The notes: a model not told the origin generated them from the letters alone. Positions 1-7,270 are shown, numbered from the stretch's first letter. The stretch: 10,399 nucleotides of DNA from Ruminococcaceae bacterium UBA5408 (GCA_002407645.1 DHNU01000016.1:1-10399); one strand, 5' to 3'. Program-made: numbers and translations.

Positions 1-29
1 AATCAACAGAAAATAATTTAAATTTAGGG

Positions 30-58
30 TTGCGCTGAAGTCATAAATACGGTATAAT
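30..58 (+). promoter_or_regulatory. Sigma-A promoter of the permease gene
   Basis: The -10 box TATAAT (53-58) is a perfect consensus. It lies 17 bp downstream of a weak -35 box, TTGCGC (30-35), which matches the consensus at three of six positions. Transcription should start near 65, leaving a leader of about 38 nt. That leader has no room for a PyrR-type attenuator. Confidence 0.8.
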
Positions 59-89
59 AGTCGGAAAAGCCAAAAATTAAATATTTTAC

Positions 90-95
90 GGAGGG
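90..95 (+). promoter_or_regulatory. Ribosome binding site that decides the permease start
   Basis: GGAGGG at 90-95 is followed by two in-frame TTG codons at 97 and 103. The first is only one base from the site and cannot be used with it. The second is at the standard 7-nt spacing and is therefore taken as the start. Confidence 0.8.
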
Positions 96-102
96 ATTGT
101 CC

Positions 103-1500
103 TTGTCAACAAACAAACCCGTGTTAGGCTATCTGCCTGATGAAAGACCGCCATTTTTTAAACTGTTGATTTTTGCTCTTCAGCAAATCATAGTAATGTT
201 TCCCGCAACTGTTTTGGTGGCACTTTTAACCGGATTTCACGTTTCAACAACTATTTTCGCAAGCGGACTCGCAACTATTGGATTTATCCTTATTACAGGA
301 AGAAAAATCCCACTTTTCTACGGTTCCAGTTTTTCGTATGTTACAGCTATTTGTTCAATAACAGGCGCTCAAGCATTTGCGGGCCCTGTGGCGGATGATA
401 AAATCGCAGCCGCACAGTTCGGCATTGTTCTTTCAGGTTTTATTTCGATTGCCGCAGGTTTAATTATTAAGCAGTTCGGTCAGGACACCATAGAAAAGGT
501 TCTCCCTCCGACAATTACGGGAAGTATAGCAATAGTTATCGGTCTTTCCCTTGCGGGTACGGCAATGAGTAACCCGACAATACTTCCGAACGGCGTAACC
601 GAAGCTACAAAAGAGCTTGCGCTTAACTTATCTTGGACTATTTGCATTGTAACGCTTCTTGCAACCGTCCTGTTTTCAATTTACCTTAAAGGTACTTGGG
701 GACAAATCCCGATTTTACTCGGACTTTTAACGGGATATGTGTTGGCACTCGTTCTCGGTTCAGCCAACGGTATAAAGTTCTGTGATTTTAACAAAATTGC
801 GGAAACGAGTTCAATCCTTTCAATTCCTGCAATTGGGTTTGCATTACCGCATTTTACCCTGCCTAAAGCAAGCTGGGAAGCGGTCGCCGCAATTATGCCG
901 ATTGCAATTGCAACTATTCCGGAGTCAACGGCACATCTTTATCAGCTTGATATTTATGTAAATGACCTTGCAGAGAAAAAAGGTTCAGATAAAAGATTCC
1001 ACATTTCGGACAAGCTCGGTCTTAACCTAATCGGCGACGGCATCGGCGATATGATTTCAGGTTTTATAGGCGGCCCAGCAGGTACAAACTACGGCGAAAA
1101 CCTAAGCACAATGGCAATTACTAAAAACTTTTCAACCCCAATGCTTATGGGTGCGGCGATTATTACAATGATTATTTCCTGCTTTACTCCGCTGACTGCG
1201 CTCGTATACTCTATTCCAAGTGCGGTAATCGGCGGTATTTCTATTTACTTATTTGGCATTATTGCTTCACAGGGTATAACAATTATGATAAGCAAAAAGG
1301 TAGATATGTTTGATTCCCGCAACCTTGCAATTATCTCAACAATTTTAATCATAGGTTTGGGCGGAAGTTTCGCATTTTCAGACGGCATGATACCTATGTT
1401 CGGAGCAAAATTCCCTGCAATAGCATCAGCCGCCATTTTCGGAATTCTTCTTAACTTAATTTTAAGCATTGGCAAAAAAGAAAAAAACAAAGCCGAATAA
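103..1500 (+). CDS. uraA: NCS2-family nucleobase permease (uracil permease type)
   Basis: A polytopic inner-membrane transporter of 465 residues, about the usual length for the nucleobase:cation symporter-2 family; it probably imports uracil with protons. Evidence seen: an N-terminal helix with LQQIIVMFPATV, a KIPLFYGSSFSYV segment around residue 75, and the substrate-site region. The region has PESTAH, with E274 and H278 matching UraA E241 and H245, and TNYGEN, with Y330 and E332 matching UraA Y288 and E290. Repeated hydrophobic segments fit the 14-helix family fold. Residue 28 is Gln where the family's TM1 QH motif usually has His. The start is TTG at 103 because the ribosome binding site is placed for it; TTG at 97 would add two residues. 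The gene is monocistronic, with its own promoter and a strong terminator. No pyr gene lies nearby, so uracil is inferred from the family; xanthine or another base is possible. Confidence 0.88.
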   Translation: MSTNKPVLGYLPDERPPFFKLLIFALQQIIVMFPATVLVALLTGFHVSTTIFASGLATIGFILITGRKIPLFYGSSFSYVTAICSITGAQAFAGPVADDKIAAAQFGIVLSGFISIAAGLIIKQFGQDTIEKVLPPTITGSIAIVIGLSLAGTAMSNPTILPNGVTEATKELALNLSWTICIVTLLATVLFSIYLKGTWGQIPILLGLLTGYVLALVLGSANGIKFCDFNKIAETSSILSIPAIGFALPHFTLPKASWEAVAAIMPIAIATIPESTAHLYQLDIYVNDLAEKKGSDKRFHISDKLGLNLIGDGIGDMISGFIGGPAGTNYGENLSTMAITKNFSTPMLMGAAIITMIISCFTPLTALVYSIPSAVIGGISIYLFGIIASQGITIMISKKVDMFDSRNLAIISTILIIGLGGSFAFSDGMIPMFGAKFPAIASAAIFGILLNLILSIGKKEKNKAE

Positions 1501-1600
1501 TATTAATATAAAATATCTAAATTAACTAAATTAAAACACTTAATCGCAATTATATCACAAAGTTTATAAATTAAAATTGAATATTTTATAAACAATATGT

Positions 1601-1627
1601 AAAGAGGGGAAATTTCCCCTCTTTTTT
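1601..1627 (+). terminator. Intrinsic terminator of the permease gene
   Basis: A perfect inverted repeat, AAAGAGGGGAAA (1601-1612) and TTTCCCCTCTTT (1613-1624), runs into six T residues (1622-1627). It lies 100 bp after the permease stop. On the opposite strand only three T follow, so it acts mainly in the + direction. Confidence 0.92.
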
Positions 1628-1794
1628 GCTGTCCTGCAGCTGCTCATGCTCATATAAACCATTTGCATTGATTAATATCTTGGGTACCGCATATTAGAAG
1701 AAGATATTTAGCTGTAAGTTCTAAAGAAAGACTTATGCTGAACGATTATTTAATATTAATGTTTTTTGTGAAATCGCATTTATTACAATAAACG

Positions 1795-1830
1795 AAAAAG
1801 CCACGCAGAAGAATTTCCTCTGCGGTGGCT
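1795..1830 (-). terminator. Intrinsic terminator of the DUF975 gene
   Basis: On the - strand, AGCCACCGCAGA pairs with TCTGCGTGGCT, leaving one bulged C, and the pairing continues toward an AT loop. Five T residues follow (1799 to 1795). It lies about 60 bp beyond the stop of the DUF975 gene and closes the convergent gap from that side. Confidence 0.88.
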
Positions 1831-1892
1831 AATTTTATGTTATCAATTTATTATGCTGCAAAAAGCAAATGCCTATATAGGTAAGAAATATT

Positions 1893-2636
1893 TTATTCAT
1901 ACTGTGGTTCGGCGTCGTTCGGTGGGACAAGACCGAATTCCGCGGGGTGTACTTGTTTAGTCTGTATCACACGGTCGCGCAGAAAAATATAAAGTTCTGC
2001 TTTGGTGGCTTCGTAATATGGAATTACAAAATACGTACCAATTCCGAAACTTAAAGCACCGAGAATAAACCAACCTATGAACGAGAGAAGCAAAACGAAA
2101 ATTGTACCGACTTCGCCTTCGGTCATTATGCGGCTGATTTGGCGCGCGCGGCTTCCCGGCATAATAGGGTTATCCGATATGATATAAGGTACCATTATGT
2201 ACTGTATGCCCTTTATTATACCCGGAACAATCAAAAGCAAACCCCATAGAATAACAAAAAGCTGGGTTACGAATAATGCACCCACTCCATTTAAATACTC
2301 TCGTTTAAACCCGCTGAACATAGTTTCAAATTCCGTTACTCCGAAATGGTTTTGAACAAAAAAGCGGGCAACACCAACTGTGATAGGTAATCCGACAAAA
2401 ATGCTAATCAGAGTGTCGGGAAAATATAAGGAATTATTAATAAAATCTAAAGAAATTAATATACGAAAGTAGTCAAAAGGACTTGCAAAAAAACTAAAAA
2501 GTTTTGATATAAAAGTATATATACCTCCAAATCCGGCTGCAATAACTGCTGACAAAAGAGTAACAGTAAAAGCAAGCCAGTATTTATCCTTTAGAGCTGT
2601 TTTTGCGTTAGATTTCAAAATTCGTCTGTCCCACAT
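1893..2636 (-). CDS. DUF975 family integral membrane protein
   Basis: A 247-residue membrane protein of unknown function. The N-terminus (MWDRRILKSNAKTALKDKYW) and the segment VPYIISDNPIMPGSRARQIS, followed by LLLSFIGWFILGALSFGIG and PYYEATKAELY, match the pattern of DUF975 proteins common in Firmicutes. I count about five hydrophobic stretches, roughly residues 20-45, 70-92, 117-143, 175-200 and 200-215. A short charged N-terminus precedes them and a hydrophilic tail of about 30 residues follows. There is no signal peptide and no catalytic motif. ATG at 2636 is preceded by AAAGGAG at a rather long 10-nt spacing (2647-2653). The gene has its own promoter and terminator. It lies downstream of ilvC on the same strand, and I see no clear terminator between them, so some read-through is possible. 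The family call is good; the role is unknown. Confidence 0.85.
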   Translation of the reverse strand: MWDRRILKSNAKTALKDKYWLAFTVTLLSAVIAAGFGGIYTFISKLFSFFASPFDYFRILISLDFINNSLYFPDTLISIFVGLPITVGVARFFVQNHFGVTEFETMFSGFKREYLNGVGALFVTQLFVILWGLLLIVPGIIKGIQYIMVPYIISDNPIMPGSRARQISRIMTEGEVGTIFVLLLSFIGWFILGALSFGIGTYFVIPYYEATKAELYIFLRDRVIQTKQVHPAEFGLVPPNDAEPQYE

Positions 2637-2655
2637 AGGTTATAATCTCCTTTAC

Positions 2656-2682
2656 AAAAAAATCCGCCGCAGTAATACAGCG
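2656..2682 (-). promoter_or_regulatory. Hairpin with T-run in the DUF975 leader
   Basis: On the - strand CGCTG (2682-2678) can pair with CGGCG (2669-2665) through five pairs, one of them G-U, across an 8-nt loop. GA and seven T (2662-2656) follow directly, and then the ribosome binding site. The shape is that of a weak intrinsic terminator inside the roughly 65-nt leader. The short stem makes real attenuation uncertain. Confidence 0.35.
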
Positions 2683-2708
2683 TGTTATATAGAAATTGTA
2701 TAATATAT

Positions 2709-2736
2709 ATTATAACATTTAATCCCTAAATAACAA
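2709..2736 (-). promoter_or_regulatory. Sigma-A promoter of the DUF975 gene
   Basis: On the - strand, -35 TTGTTA (2736-2731, four of six consensus bases) is separated by 16 bp from a perfect -10 TATAAT (2714-2709). Transcription would start near 2702, giving a leader of about 65 nt. Confidence 0.7.
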
Positions 2737-2778
2737 TAGACTGGCATTTATGCGGCGAAAAACAGACTGGTATTTATG
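2735..2778 (+). repeat. Imperfect 18-bp direct repeat upstream of the DUF975 promoter
   Basis: AATAGACTGGCATTTATG (2735-2752) and AACAGACTGGTATTTATG (2761-2778) differ at two of 18 positions and lie 26 bp apart, start to start. The first copy touches the -35 box of the DUF975 promoter. The pair also lies just behind the ilvC stop. It could be a pair of regulator sites or a small duplication. Confidence 0.75.
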
Positions 2779-2804
2779 TTTTGCACATATTATTGTTTGG
2801 GAAA

Positions 2805-3833
<1,029 letters not shown>

Positions 3834-3837
3834 AATA

Positions 3838-3893
3838 TTAACTAAAGCTTAAGCGGCAAAAATGCTGCATAAGAATTGGTTTACTTTAGCTAA
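3838..3893 (-). promoter_or_regulatory. Two-part stem between ilvN and ilvC
   Basis: The outer arms TTAGCTAAAG (3893-3884) and CTTTAGTTAA (3847-3838) form 10 pairs, one of them G-U. The inner arms at 3873-3864 and 3857-3848 form 8 of 10 pairs around a 6-nt loop. The structure includes the ilvN stop codon and has no T-run, so it is not a terminator. An mRNA processing or stability element is a plausible role. Confidence 0.5.
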
Positions 3894-4390
3894 GAGTTTT
3901 GCTTTTTTGTGGTCGCGGAACCCTTTTCAATTGCAAGGGTTCCCGCACGGACAATTTCTTTTATTCCGTATGGTTTTAAAAGACGTATAAGTGTTTGGGT
4001 ATGCTCGTCGTCGGAAGTAAACTGAAGTGTAAGCGAAGCCGGGGCAACGTCGACAATTTCGGCGTGCATTAATTCGACGACTTTCATTATTTCGCCGCGC
4101 TTTTCACTATTACAGTTTACTTTTATTAAAGACAGTTCACAGCTTATAAATTTACCCGGTTCAAGAACTTTAACTTTAATAACGGGAATTAATTTATTAA
4201 GCTGTTTTCCTACCTGTTCGACTATATATTCATCGCCGTCCACAACTATGGTGATACGGGAAATTGAAGAATCTTCAGTAATGCCGACGGCTAAACTGTC
4301 AATATTGAAACCGCGGCGCGAAAACAGTCCCGATACTTTGGAAAGTACGCCGGGGCGGTTTTCCACCAATACAGAAAGGGTATATTTCAT
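3890..4390 (-). CDS. ilvN: Acetohydroxyacid synthase, regulatory small subunit
   Basis: The small subunit binds IlvB, raises its activity and confers feedback inhibition by valine. At 166 residues it has the usual length. An N-terminal ACT domain (about 1-75) begins YTLSVLVENRPGVLSKVSGL. A C-terminal small-subunit domain follows (about 80-160), including EIVDVAPASLTLQFTSDDE. N11, G14, S17 and N29 align without gaps to positions that affect valine binding in the Escherichia coli small subunits, so feedback control is probably intact. ATG at 4390 has the ribosome binding site AAGGGGG at 7-nt spacing (4398-4404). That site overlaps the ilvB stop codon, with only 12 bp between the two genes, which points to coupled translation. 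The call is firm; ilvH would be an equally valid name by sequence alone. Confidence 0.95.
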   Translation of the reverse strand: MKYTLSVLVENRPGVLSKVSGLFSRRGFNIDSLAVGITEDSSISRITIVVDGDEYIVEQVGKQLNKLIPVIKVKVLEPGKFISCELSLIKVNCNSEKRGEIMKVVELMHAEIVDVAPASLTLQFTSDDEHTQTLIRLLKPYGIKEIVRAGTLAIEKGSATTKKQNS

Positions 4391-4402
4391 TTTATTACCC
4401 CC

Positions 4403-6028
4403 TTATATTGTCGGAGTGTCGGGATTAACCCGACATACCAGAATGAATGGTTTATTTGAATTCAGCATTTTTTCGGCCAATTTCTCAGCTTGCGTATTTG
4501 ATTTTGCCAATGCGGACTCAATTGCGTACGCCTGCGATAGTTTTACAAAATCGGGATTACCGTTTAAGGCAGTCATCGCAAATCGGCTGCCGTAAATTTT
4601 ATCCTGTATTTCCTTTACCATGCCTAAGCGGTCGTTTTGCATTACAATAATTTTTATATTAACATCATTTTGACGAATGGTTGAAAGTTCGCACATTGCC
4701 ATTTGAAAAGAACCGTCGCCGCATATGCAAAGTACCTGGCGGTGTGGTTTTGCAATTTTTGCTCCGATTGCGGCCGGGAGAGCATAGCCCATTGTGCCGA
4801 GTCCGCCGGAAGTAAAGAAACGTCCTTCTTTTACATTAAAATTACGCGCTGACCAAATTTGGTTTTGACCGACATCCGCAGTAAGAATTGCGTTTTCTTC
4901 CATCATTGCCGAAAGGGAACGAATAAATGAACGGGGTTCAATACAGCCTGAACTGTTGTCGGGAGTTCCGCTTGGAATATATTCATCCTTATATGTTAGT
5001 ACCGTTTGAATCCATTCTTTAGAAACAGTATTTTTAACTTTTTCTGAAAAATCACGAAGTACAAGCCGAATATCGCCGACTATCGGAATATGCGCTGTCA
5101 TGTTTTTACCGATTTCGGCGGGGTCGATATCTATATGAACAATGGTTGCCTTTTCAGCTACCTGTTTCGGTGCGGAAACCGCTCTGTCGCCGACCCTTGC
5201 TCCGCAAAGAACAATTAAGTCCGCTTCGGACATTGCCCTGTTAGCGTTTTCATGTCCGTGCATACCAATCATGCCGAGATACAGTTTGCTGTCCATAGGG
5301 ATAACACCTATTCCCATCATGGTAGATACAACAGGAATACCGCTGTTTTTGGCAAAAGCCAAAAGTTCTTTCCTTGCGCCCGAAAGTACAACACCGCCGC
5401 CGCAGACTATAATCGGCCTTTTTGCGTTTTCAATGGCAGAAAGAGCTTTTTTAATCTGCATAGCATGCCCAACGGTACGGGGTTTATAACCTATGATTGA
5501 AATTTTTTCAGGGTAGATAAATTTTTCAATTTCGCTTTTTTGGACGTCAATAGGAACGTCTATAAGTACAGGACCGGGGCGGCCTGTTGTTGCAATATGA
5601 AAAGCTTCTTTAAAAATACGCGGTAAATCCGCCGCGTCTTTTACCAAATAGGAATGTTTGGTAAAAGGTTCGCACGCTCCCGTAATATCCGCTTCTTGGA
5701 AGACATCCCGCCCCAAAAGTTCGGAATTTACCTGCCCCGTAATTGCTATTAATGGGATGGAGTCCATATATGCGGTTGCTATTCCCGTTATAAGGTTCGT
5801 AGCGCCCGGGCCGCTTGTTGCAATGCAAATACCCGGTTTTCCGCTTGCACGTGCATAGCCGCTTGCTTCGTGTGCCGCATTTTGTTCTTCCCTTACCAAA
5901 ATATCTTTAATTGAGGACAGGTATAGATAATCCAAAAAAGGGCATATCGCCGCGCCGGGATATCCGAAAGCGACTTCGACGTTTTCATTTTTTAGGCATT
6001 CCACCATGATTTCCGCTCCGCTTATCAT
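4403..6028 (-). CDS. ilvB: Acetohydroxyacid (acetolactate) synthase, catalytic large subunit
   Basis: A thiamine-diphosphate enzyme that condenses pyruvate with a second pyruvate or with 2-oxobutyrate, the first committed step of branched-chain amino acid synthesis. At 541 residues it is slightly shorter than the usual 550-600. The three domains are in order. The N-terminal domain has the ThDP-activating glutamate E48 in REEQNAAHE. The central FAD-type domain carries RVGDR (278-282) in place of the common RFDDR. The C-terminal domain has the Mg/ThDP motif GDGS (437-440) with N465. The residues at three plant herbicide-site equivalents are N101, V109 and I474. The start is ATG at 6028 because GAGG at 6037-6040 is 8 nt upstream. 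The longer frame beginning with GTG at 6037 would start inside that ribosome binding site. First gene of ilvBNC. The neighbouring regulatory subunit supports the biosynthetic rather than the catabolic enzyme. Confidence 0.96.
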   Translation of the reverse strand: MISGAEIMVECLKNENVEVAFGYPGAAICPFLDYLYLSSIKDILVREEQNAAHEASGYARASGKPGICIATSGPGATNLITGIATAYMDSIPLIAITGQVNSELLGRDVFQEADITGACEPFTKHSYLVKDAADLPRIFKEAFHIATTGRPGPVLIDVPIDVQKSEIEKFIYPEKISIIGYKPRTVGHAMQIKKALSAIENAKRPIIVCGGGVVLSGARKELLAFAKNSGIPVVSTMMGIGVIPMDSKLYLGMIGMHGHENANRAMSEADLIVLCGARVGDRAVSAPKQVAEKATIVHIDIDPAEIGKNMTAHIPIVGDIRLVLRDFSEKVKNTVSKEWIQTVLTYKDEYIPSGTPDNSSGCIEPRSFIRSLSAMMEENAILTADVGQNQIWSARNFNVKEGRFFTSGGLGTMGYALPAAIGAKIAKPHRQVLCICGDGSFQMAMCELSTIRQNDVNIKIIVMQNDRLGMVKEIQDKIYGSRFAMTALNGNPDFVKLSQAYAIESALAKSNTQAEKLAEKMLNSNKPFILVCRVNPDTPTI

Positions 6029-6036
6029 ACCATTCA

Positions 6037-6040
6037 CCTC
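6037..6040 (-). promoter_or_regulatory. Ribosome binding site that decides the ilvB start
   Basis: The - strand reads GAGGTGAATGGTATG. GAGG is 8 nt from the in-frame ATG at 6028. The in-frame GTG at 6037 overlaps the site itself, and the nearer ATG is out of frame, so 6028 is the best start. Confidence 0.8.
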
Positions 6041-6059
6041 AAAAATGTTATTTCTAACT

Positions 6060-6088
6060 ATTATAAATATTTATTTATTTAGAGTCAA
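6060..6088 (-). promoter_or_regulatory. Strong sigma-A promoter of ilvBNC
   Basis: On the - strand, -35 TTGACT (6088-6083, five of six consensus bases) is separated by exactly 17 bp from a perfect -10 TATAAT (6065-6060). The transcript should start near 6053, only about 25 nt before the ilvB ATG. This leaves no room for a T-box or leader-peptide attenuator. Confidence 0.88.
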
Positions 6089-6091
6089 TAT

Positions 6092-6109
6092 AATTTAAAG
6101 ATTTAAATT
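6092..6109 (-). promoter_or_regulatory. Perfect inverted repeat just upstream of the ilvBNC -35 box
   Basis: AATTTAAAGATTTAAATT has two perfect 8-bp arms around a 2-bp centre. It is centred about 47 bp before the predicted transcription start. The position suits an activator site or an A/T-rich UP element. The sequence is pure A/T apart from one base, so chance is a real alternative. Confidence 0.4.
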
Positions 6110-6165
6110 GCTAAATTATTTAAGAAAATTATGGGGAATTTCGTGCTCATTAATGAAAACGAAAA

Positions 6166-6957
6166 TTATCTGTAATTGTTTTTATTATAATGGCTGCCTT
6201 TTTTACCGATTTTATTTGAAAGGTATTGATAAAGAAGTATTCCTGCGATACTAAAAATTACAATAATTCCCAACAGAATGACTGCTTTTTTATAGTCGCC
6301 GTTCGAAAGAGCAAAGCCGCCGAATGAACACGCGAGAAAAGAGGGAATACGCGCGGTGGTGGAAATGAAAAGAAATTTTCCGAAATTCTGTGGAACAAGA
6401 CCTGCGGTAAAAACGAAAATTCGTTTTGGAGTACCCGGAATTAAAAATACAATCCAATAAAGAGTGTTGCGGAATTTTGGGCGGCGGATTAATTTAATCC
6501 CCATTTCCTCTGCGGAAGAAAAAAACAACCTATAAAGCTTTGTACCGCAAAGTTTAGTAAAATAAAAAATCACTGTTGTAGAAATTATTACCGAAACAAT
6601 TGTCAAAACACAGCCTTGCAGGCTGCCGAAAGCACAACCGCCCGCTACAGCGGTGATTTCCAAAGGAATGGGAATAAAACCCTGTAATATTTGTATTCCT
6701 AAAAATGCAGCCCGCCCCAAAGCACCGTGATTTTCAATGAAATTTTGAAATTCTTGAGGGTTTGAGGCAAATGCAAACAGTTTTTTAAATAGAAATATAA
6801 CAAGCCATAAGGAAATTGCAAACACAATAAAAAGAACCGCCGCGCCCAAAATCTTGTCACGAAGAGGAGAATGGGCGTTTTGCGGTAAATCTTCAGCAGT
6901 TATTTCAGAATCATAAAAATACCGATTTTGTTCGTGTTTTTTTTTAAAAATACTCAC
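6166..6957 (-). CDS. VTT-domain (TVP38/TMEM64-type) membrane protein
   Basis: A 263-residue polytopic membrane protein of the VTT family, formerly the SNARE-associated Golgi or DedA-like family. A charged cytoplasmic head of about 36 residues precedes a hydrophobic helix (about 38-62). The VTT domain covers roughly residues 75-215, with PIPLEITAVAGGCAFG, the re-entrant-type motif FLIPGTPKRIFVFTAGLVP and an ARIPS segment; one more helix follows (about 228-250). Related proteins are implicated in lipid flipping and membrane homeostasis, but no substrate can be read from this sequence. The start is GTG at 6957, with ACGGAG at 8-nt spacing. The longer ATG at 6987 has no ribosome binding site and lies at or before the predicted transcription start. 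It stands upstream of ilvB on the same strand, but ilvB has its own promoter, so a functional link is not implied. Confidence 0.85.
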   Translation of the reverse strand: MSIFKKKHEQNRYFYDSEITAEDLPQNAHSPLRDKILGAAVLFIVFAISLWLVIFLFKKLFAFASNPQEFQNFIENHGALGRAAFLGIQILQGFIPIPLEITAVAGGCAFGSLQGCVLTIVSVIISTTVIFYFTKLCGTKLYRLFFSSAEEMGIKLIRRPKFRNTLYWIVFLIPGTPKRIFVFTAGLVPQNFGKFLFISTTARIPSFLACSFGGFALSNGDYKKAVILLGIIVIFSIAGILLYQYLSNKIGKKGSHYNKNNYR

Positions 6958-6965
6958 AATGCATA

Positions 6966-6971
6966 CTCCGT
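6966..6971 (-). promoter_or_regulatory. Ribosome binding site that decides the VTT gene start
   Basis: The - strand reads ACGGAG followed by 8 nt and then the GTG at 6957. No comparable site precedes the in-frame ATG at 6987, which also sits at the predicted 5' end of the transcript. Confidence 0.7.
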
Positions 6972-6989
6972 TCGTTATTGATATCATTT

Positions 6990-7019
6990 GATATAGTTAT
7001 ATATATCGCTGTATGTCAA
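6990..7019 (-). promoter_or_regulatory. Sigma-A promoter of the VTT gene
   Basis: On the - strand, a perfect -35 TTGACA (7019-7014) is followed by 18 bp and TATATC (6995-6990), which matches the -10 consensus at four of six positions. The start would fall near 6983, about 25 nt before the GTG start codon. Confidence 0.65.
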
Positions 7020-7116
7020 GCAGAAATGCCAACTTTTATATTATTTTTTTAATGTACAAGTCATAAATTATTTTGTTACGGCGATTTAAAGTGAAGGAAA
7101 ACACAGAAAAGACTCT

Positions 7117-7130
7117 TATCTGTACAGATA
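7117..7130. repeat. Perfect 14-bp palindrome
   Basis: TATCTGTACAGATA is its own reverse complement. It stands directly beside the T-run of the terminator at 7132-7158, about 100 bp upstream of the VTT promoter. It looks like a dimeric regulator site, but no regulator gene is in the window to pair it with. Confidence 0.5.
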
Positions 7131-7131
7131 T

Positions 7132-7158
7132 AAAAAAGGGGACGATAAAACCGTCCCC
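7132..7158 (-). terminator. Second intrinsic terminator downstream of ychF
   Basis: On the - strand, GGGGACG (7158-7152 region) pairs perfectly with CGTCCCC (7144-7138) over a 7-nt loop, and six T follow (7137-7132). It lies about 70 bp beyond the ychF terminator, so it is either a back-up or the end of a separate short transcript. Confidence 0.9.
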
Positions 7159-7224
7159 AAAGTTTGTTTATGCAATATAATATCATTATATAATAACGAG
7201 GAATATTACAATAAAAATAAACAC

Positions 7225-7250
7225 AAAAAGGGCGGAATTTGTCCGCCCTT
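7225..7250 (-). terminator. Intrinsic terminator of ychF
   Basis: On the - strand, AAGGGCGGA pairs perfectly with TCCGCCCTT over a 5-nt loop. Five T residues follow (7229-7225, shared with the end of the stem). It begins 20 bp after the ychF stop codon. Confidence 0.93.
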
Positions 7251-7270
7251 ATAAAATATTCTAAATTCAT

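Noticed and set aside
1653..1745. A 31-codon open stretch on the - strand in the convergent gap, considered as a gene remnant
   Set aside because: It has no start codon context and no resemblance to a family I know. It is too short to call a pseudogene.
1735..1791. An 18-codon + strand micro-ORF, MLNDYLILMFFVKSHLLQ
   Set aside because: It has only a weak purine run upstream, no promoter I trust, and it sits just after the permease terminator. Short frames like this are expected by chance.
2758..2803. Possible terminator after ilvC (GACTG pairing with CAGTC, then TGTTTTT)
   Set aside because: The stem is five pairs with a loop of more than 30 nt, too weak to count as an intrinsic terminator. 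The end of the ilvBNC transcript remains unassigned.
4248..4595. A 115-codon + strand frame over the ilvN-ilvB junction, and similar frames opposite ilvB, ilvC, ychF and tex
   Set aside because: They are antisense shadows of well-identified genes, without their own ribosome binding sites or recognisable protein features.
6114..6130. CodY-like site upstream of ilvB (AATTTTCTTAAATAA on the - strand)
   Set aside because: It has four mismatches to the 15-base CodY consensus in very AT-rich DNA, so chance is a sufficient explanation. A genome-wide motif test would be needed to revive it.
6137..6167. Hairpin over the VTT gene stop (ACGAAATT pairing with AATTTTCGT, inner TCAT/ATGA)
   Set aside because: It was considered as a terminator, but the stem is AT-rich with a bulge and no T-run follows it in either useful direction.
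7076..7270. A 64-codon open frame on the - strand after ychF
   Set aside because: It runs through both intrinsic terminators, has no ribosome binding site and its composition is that of AT-rich non-coding DNA.
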